Shown piece after piece: positions 60,693-64,000 of a DNA stretch of 64,000 nt. Under the pieces are notes generated by a model. The model did no database searches. It saw only the letters and a program-made list of their open reading frames with translations, and had not been told where the DNA came from. Source of the DNA: Actinomycetospora termitidis. GTDB taxonomy: Bacteria; Actinomycetota; Actinomycetes; Mycobacteriales; Pseudonocardiaceae. Every line of letters starts with the position of its first letter. Within the stretch, counting starts at the first letter, position 1. The position numbers and the translations under genes were made by a program. Location: positions 372,001-436,000 of the forward strand of contig NZ_JASVWF010000006.1 in the NCBI RefSeq assembly GCF_030286555.1, in the 5' to 3' direction.

Positions 60693-61903
60693 GCGATGCC
60701 CGTGACCGGGCGACGACGGCGGGCGTGCACGACGTTGATCGCGACCGCCACCACCCCGAGCGCGACGATCACCGCGCCGTAGACCTCCGCGGCGGTCGCG
60801 AGGCCCACCAGGCCGCTGCCGATCCCGGCGACGACGGCCGGCACGGAGAAGGCGGTGTAGGAGATGACGTAGGCGACGGCGAACAGCTCGCCGCGCTCGT
60901 CGGGGCCCGCGATCTCGGCGAAGACGCCGAAGCAGGCGAGCGCGGCGGCGCCGAAGCCGACGCCGGCGACGACCGTGCCCAGTCCCGCCACGACGACCGA
61001 GCCCAGGGCCATCCCGAGCAGCGTCACCGCGGTCCCGACCGCGAGCAGTCCGGCCGCCGGCGCGACGAGCGAGCGCACCGCCCGGTCCCGCAGCAGGTAG
61101 GAGGTGACCGCCCCCGTGCCGCACAGCAGGGTCACGACGAGGCCGCCGACCAGCCGGGACTGCACCCCGAGCAGCGTCGACGCGATCGACGGGCCGAGCG
61201 ACATGTACAGCCCGCCGAGCGCCCAGCTCGTGACGAGCACCGGGGTGATCGCGAGGACCTCGGCGCGCAGGCGCGGCGCGACCCCGACCCGCGGGACCAG
61301 TGACGACCAGACCCCGGACCGCCGCGTCGACGTCTCGGGCAGGACCGCCACGATGACCGCCGACACGACGAGCAGGGCCAGCAGGACGATCCACACCAGA
61401 CGCGTGGGGGCGGGCGCCAGCTGGATCAGCGCGCCGGCGCCGACCGCGCCGGCCGCTAGGCCGGCGAGGGTCCCGACCCCGGTGATCATCCCGGCGCGGT
61501 GCGGGGCCTCGGGCGGTGCGAGGTCCACCATCGTGGCGCCGAGGGTGGTGATCGCGGCCCCCGTCGCGATGCCCTGCAGGACGCGCGCGACGAGCAGCGC
61601 CGCCACGTCACCCGCCGTCAGGAAGACGACGAAGGAGACGGCCTCGAGGGCGATCGCGCCGGCGAGGACCGGACGGCGGCCGACGTGGTCGGAGAGTGCG
61701 CCGACGACGAGCAGCGCGCCGAGCAGGCCGAGCACGTAGACGGCGAAGACGACCGTCAGCGTCGCGGCGGAGAACCCGAAGAGCTGCTGGTAGAGCGGGT
61801 ACAGCGGGCTCGGCACGCTGGAGGCGGCCGGGAACAGCACGACGATGCCGCCGACGGCCGCGAAGAGCCGAGCGCGGGTTCGCACAGATCGCTGCGTTTG
61901 CAC
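60689..61903 (-). CDS. MFS transporter
   Basis: A 404-residue major facilitator with twelve hydrophobic helices; loop 2-3 reads GALSDHVGRRPVLAG and the fourth helix LLVARVLQGIATGAA. It probably exports a drug-like compound. GTG start, divergent from the TetR gene 53 bases away, with repeated GATCGCTGCGTT sites. Stop is followed at once by the ABC remnant. Confidence 0.9.
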   Translation of the reverse strand: MQTQRSVRTRARLFAAVGGIVVLFPAASSVPSPLYPLYQQLFGFSAATLTVVFAVYVLGLLGALLVVGALSDHVGRRPVLAGAIALEAVSFVVFLTAGDVAALLVARVLQGIATGAAITTLGATMVDLAPPEAPHRAGMITGVGTLAGLAAGAVGAGALIQLAPAPTRLVWIVLLALLVVSAVIVAVLPETSTRRSGVWSSLVPRVGVAPRLRAEVLAITPVLVTSWALGGLYMSLGPSIASTLLGVQSRLVGGLVVTLLCGTGAVTSYLLRDRAVRSLVAPAAGLLAVGTAVTLLGMALGSVVVAGLGTVVAGVGFGAAALACFGVFAEIAGPDERGELFAVAYVISYTAFSVPAVVAGIGSGLVGLATAAEVYGAVIVALGVVAVAINVVHARRRRPVTGIA

Positions 61904-61944
61904 GACGACGACGCTAGCACGGCTTCAGCAACGATCGCTGCGTT
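61887..61944. promoter_or_regulatory. Direct repeats in the MFS/TetR divergent promoter
   Basis: GATCGCTGCGTT occurs at 61887-61898 (within the MFS start) and 61933-61944, 46 bases apart. The second lies in GCAACGATCGCTGC, which is partly palindromic, directly before a TAGGAT box of the TetR gene. They are likely binding sites of the adjacent TetR regulator. Confidence 0.5.
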
Positions 61945-61956
61945 AGGATGGGGATC

Positions 61957-62541
61957 GTGAGTGAGACGAGCGGGTCCCGGCCGGGCGGCCGGTCGGCGCG
62001 GGTCCGGGCGGCGGTACACCACGCGGTGGAGGACCTGGTCGCCGAGGGCGTGCGGACCGAGGACCTGACGATCCCCGTGGTGGCCGCGCGCGCCGGGGTG
62101 CACGCGACGACGGTGTACCGGCGCTGGGGCTCGGTGGCCGAGCTGCTCGCGGCGGTCGCGGAGCACCGCTTCACCGGGGACGTCGTGGTGCCCGACACCG
62201 GCGGGCTCGGCGGCGACCTGGAGCGCTGGGCCGGTGACGTGGCCCGCGACCTCGCCGATCCCGACAGCCTCGCCCTCATGCGCGCCTCCATCGGCGCCGG
62301 CGAGACCGCCTCGTGTGCCTGCACGGCCGATCGGCGGGCCCAGATCACGGCGATCCTCGACCGGGAGCGGGCCCGCGGGGGAGCGGTCCCGGAGGTCGAC
62401 GCCGTGGTGGACGGGCTGCTGTCGCCGCTCTACTACGAGGCCCTCTTCGTGCCGGCGCACGAACGAGGGCCCGCACCCGGCAGCCGGGTACGGGCCCTCG
62501 TCGGGAACCTGTTGGGTCAGACGGCCTCGCTCACGCCGTAG
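61957..62541 (+). CDS. TetR-family regulator
   Basis: A 194-residue TetR protein. HTH TIPVVAARAGVHATTVYRRW at about residues 36-55. The GTG at 61957 stands six to seven bases after a TAGGAT box, a leaderless arrangement; an ATG at 61948 has no ribosome site. It probably represses the divergent MFS gene. Its last 25 bases overlap the 3' end of the convergent alkB gene, and a strong hairpin lies within its coding end. Confidence 0.9.
   Translation: MSETSGSRPGGRSARVRAAVHHAVEDLVAEGVRTEDLTIPVVAARAGVHATTVYRRWGSVAELLAAVAEHRFTGDVVVPDTGGLGGDLERWAGDVARDLADPDSLALMRASIGAGETASCACTADRRAQITAILDRERARGGAVPEVDAVVDGLLSPLYYEALFVPAHERGPAPGSRVRALVGNLLGQTASLTP
62463..62501. terminator. Hairpin within the 3' coding end of the TetR gene
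   Basis: Nineteen-base arms with one mismatch (ACGAGGGCCCGCACCCGGC / its complement) around a single A, 15 bases before the alkB stop on the other strand. Placed to end alkB transcription, but inside the TetR reading frame. Confidence 0.6.
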
Positions 62542-63692
62542 CGGGCGCGCTTGCGGGGGAGGACGTTGGCCTGCGTGAGGTCGCCGTCGTAGTGGGCGAT
62601 GACCTTCGGGTCCATGATCGCCCGCCACAGCGGCGGGATGACCGCGACGACGATCATCGTGCCGTAGCCGCTGGGCAGCTGCGGGGACTCGTCGAAGTGG
62701 CGCAGCGTCTGGTAGCGCCGGACCGGGTTCGCGTGGTGGTCCGAGTGCCGCTGCAGCTGGTAGAGCAGCAGGTTCGAGACGGTGTGGTCGGCGTTCCAGG
62801 AGTGCCGCGGGTCGACCCGCTCGTAGCGCCCGTCGTCCCGCTTCCCGCGCTTGAGGCCGTAGTGCTCGAGGTAGTTCACGACCTCCAGCAGGCTGAACCC
62901 GACGACCGCCTGCACGACGAGCCACGGCAGCACCGCCCAGCCGAACACCGCGACCAGGGCGCCGAACAGGACGACGGTCATGGCCCAGGCGATCAGGATG
63001 TCGTTGCGCCAGGTCCAGTGGCTCTTCTGGTGGCGGGCGAAGCGCTTCTTCTCCAGCTCCCACGAGCTGGTGAGCGAGCCCCAGACGCTGCGCGGCAGGA
63101 AGCTGAGCCAGAAGCTCTCGCCGAGCCGCGAGCTCGCCGGGTCCTCCGGGGTCGCGACCCGCACGTGGTGCCCGCGGTTGTGCTCGACGTAGAAGTGGCC
63201 GTACGCGGAGGTCGCCAGCGCGATCTTGGAGAGCCAGCGCTCGTTCTCCTCGCGTTTGTGCCCGAGCTCGTGCGCGGTGTTGATCGCGATGCCGGAGACG
63301 ACGCCCATCGTGAGCGCGAGGCCGATGTTGCTGACGACGCCCAGGTCCTGCGTGGCCCAGACCCAGCAGCTGAACACGAGGCTGACGTACTGCACCGGCA
63401 GGAACAGGTAGGTGATCCAGCGGTAGTACTTGTCGGCCTCGAGGCGGGCGCGCTCGGAGTCCGGCGGGTTGTCGTTGGTGCGGCCGATGAGCAGGTCCAT
63501 CGCCGGCAGGACGACGAACAGGATGATCGGGCCGAGCCACCAGAACAGGCTCAGGCCGGTCAGGTGCACCAGGCCGTACGCCGCGATCGGCAGGGCCGGC
63601 ATGACGGTGCCGAGCGGCCAGAGGTAGCGGCGCTTGTCGCGCCACGGCTCCTGGTCCTCCAGTCGATCCTCGCGTGCCTGTTCGACGGTCAT
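62517..63692 (-). CDS. alkB: Alkane 1-monooxygenase
   Basis: A 391-residue membrane diiron hydroxylase. All histidine boxes are visible: HELGHKREE, EHNRGHHVRVATPED, NYLEHYGLKR and LQRHSDHHANP. Six hydrophobic helices surround them. It oxidises n-alkanes to 1-alkanols at the membrane with rubredoxin; the usual rubredoxin genes are not next to it. GGAGG lies seven bases before the ATG. It ends 25 bases inside the convergent TetR gene. Confidence 0.94.
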   Translation of the reverse strand: MTVEQAREDRLEDQEPWRDKRRYLWPLGTVMPALPIAAYGLVHLTGLSLFWWLGPIILFVVLPAMDLLIGRTNDNPPDSERARLEADKYYRWITYLFLPVQYVSLVFSCWVWATQDLGVVSNIGLALTMGVVSGIAINTAHELGHKREENERWLSKIALATSAYGHFYVEHNRGHHVRVATPEDPASSRLGESFWLSFLPRSVWGSLTSSWELEKKRFARHQKSHWTWRNDILIAWAMTVVLFGALVAVFGWAVLPWLVVQAVVGFSLLEVVNYLEHYGLKRGKRDDGRYERVDPRHSWNADHTVSNLLLYQLQRHSDHHANPVRRYQTLRHFDESPQLPSGYGTMIVVAVIPPLWRAIMDPKVIAHYDGDLTQANVLPRKRARYGVSEAV

Positions 63693-63730
63693 CGTCGGCC
63701 TCCTCGCGTTCCCCGGACGCCGTTAACTGT

Positions 63731-63788
63731 GACAGCGCGTCGCAATAGAAACAAGACCGAGTTTTTGTCTCAGTTCGGACAGTGCGTC
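63731..63788. promoter_or_regulatory. Upstream region of alkB with direct repeats
   Basis: GACAGCGCGTC (63731-63741) and GACAGTGCGTC (63778-63788) are direct repeats 47 bases apart around an AT-rich stretch (aatagaaacaag). They may be regulator sites for alkB; the second overlaps the NIPSNAP stop. No convincing -35/-10 pair was found. Confidence 0.35.
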
Positions 63789-63999
63789 ACGTCGGCAGGA
63801 GAGGCCGCATGAAGGTGCGCTCGTGGCGCAGGACGCAGCCGGACTCGTCGCGGATGCGGTCGGCCGCGACGAACTCCGGGTCGACGTCGAACCCCTGCCG
63901 GTAGATCTCGTACTCGGCGAGGCTCGGGAAGCTGAACAGTGCGAGGGCCTCGTCGCTCGCGCCCTCGCCGGGCAGGAAGTAGCCGTGATGGGTGCCGCC
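63787..63999 (-). CDS. NIPSNAP-family protein, 3' part (5' end outside window)
   Basis: Only the last 70 residues are visible: GTHHGYFLPGEGASDEALAL, FSFPSLAEYEIYRQGFDVDP and RDESGCVLRHERTFMRPLLP. This is the end of a NIPSNAP-type ferredoxin-like fold. Function unknown. It lies upstream of alkB on the same strand, with about 94 bases between them. Confidence 0.8.
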   Translation of the reverse strand, partial: GGTHHGYFLPGEGASDEALALFSFPSLAEYEIYRQGFDVDPEFVAADRIRDESGCVLRHERTFMRPLLPT

Positions 64000-64000
64000 G

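Noticed and set aside
1-64000. tRNA, rRNA and riboswitch genes (including a B12 riboswitch near the cobalamin sensor)
   Set aside because: I found no cloverleaf, no rRNA-like block and no B12-box sequence upstream of the sensor operon.

Overview
The window is chromosomal DNA from a very GC-rich actinomycete, with strong G/C at third codon positions, many GTG starts, start/stop overlaps and several apparently leaderless promoters. The gene content suggests a Pseudonocardiaceae-type genus such as Pseudonocardia or Actinomycetospora: a box-type benzoyl-CoA pathway, F420-type oxidoreductases, many acyl-CoA enzymes and TetR/GntR regulators, and DUF6247. That placement is inferred from content, not from a phylogeny. 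I see no rRNA, tRNA, transposase, integrase, phage gene or CRISPR array. The region reads as an ordinary but strongly catabolic stretch of chromosome with many short transcription units.

Layout. 1-1.6 kb: 3' end of an aldo/keto reductase and a convergent fabH-like gene. 1.7-8.5 kb: a minus-strand acyl-CoA operon (acyl-CoA dehydrogenase, carboxyltransferase, acyl-CoA synthetase, MaoC hydratase, CitE-like lyase, LLM flavoenzyme), divergent from a TetR gene, with a palindromic operator between them. Its content recalls the mycobacterial leucine/itaconate cluster, but no biotin carboxylase subunit is present. 9.3-10.5 kb: a DinB/DUF664 protein and a GNAT. 10.6-15.4 kb: boxC, boxB and benzoate-CoA ligase, i.e. 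activation of benzoate, epoxidation and ring cleavage; boxA and the semialdehyde dehydrogenase are not in the window. 15.5-19.3 kb: a small Cys-containing protein, a rhomboid-like/DUF2156 membrane fusion and an OYE-family enzyme. 19.3-23.3 kb: a phosphotransferase and quinone reductase pair facing a TetR-P450 pair. 23.4-33.4 kb: secreted nuclease, DMT transporter, DUF6247, lipase and FAD oxidase pair, DapA-like protein, SOD-like lipoprotein, 2Fe-2S protein, polyol dehydrogenase, and a GntR-MFS pair.

33.0-36.6 kb is the most interesting regulatory locus. A SpoIIE/PP2C phosphatase, a cobalamin-binding protein with the Wx9EH signature of CarH-type B12 photoreceptors, and a STAS anti-anti-sigma factor overlap as one operon, divergent from a GlcG/HbpS-type gene. 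This looks like a B12- (possibly light-) gated partner switch. 36.8-51.6 kb: a crotonase and cyclase pair, an MpaB-type protein, a cell-wall protein, a NarL-type two-component system, AidB, a deaminase, and a cyclase and acyl-CoA synthetase pair. 51.6-60.5 kb: HdeD, DUF305, an isocitrate-lyase-superfamily gene divergent from a GntR-isochorismatase operon, a degenerate HAD protein, TetR, AtuA, a domain-permuted CoA transferase and a small phosphatase. 60.5-64 kb: an ABC-transporter remnant, a divergent MFS/TetR pair, AlkB-type alkane monooxygenase and the 3' end of a NIPSNAP gene.

A recurring feature is long, near-perfect palindromes between genes, falling into at least three sequence families. 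Most sit at gene ends, consistent with terminators. One exception is a perfect 60-bp palindrome between two divergent genes at 39.9 kb.
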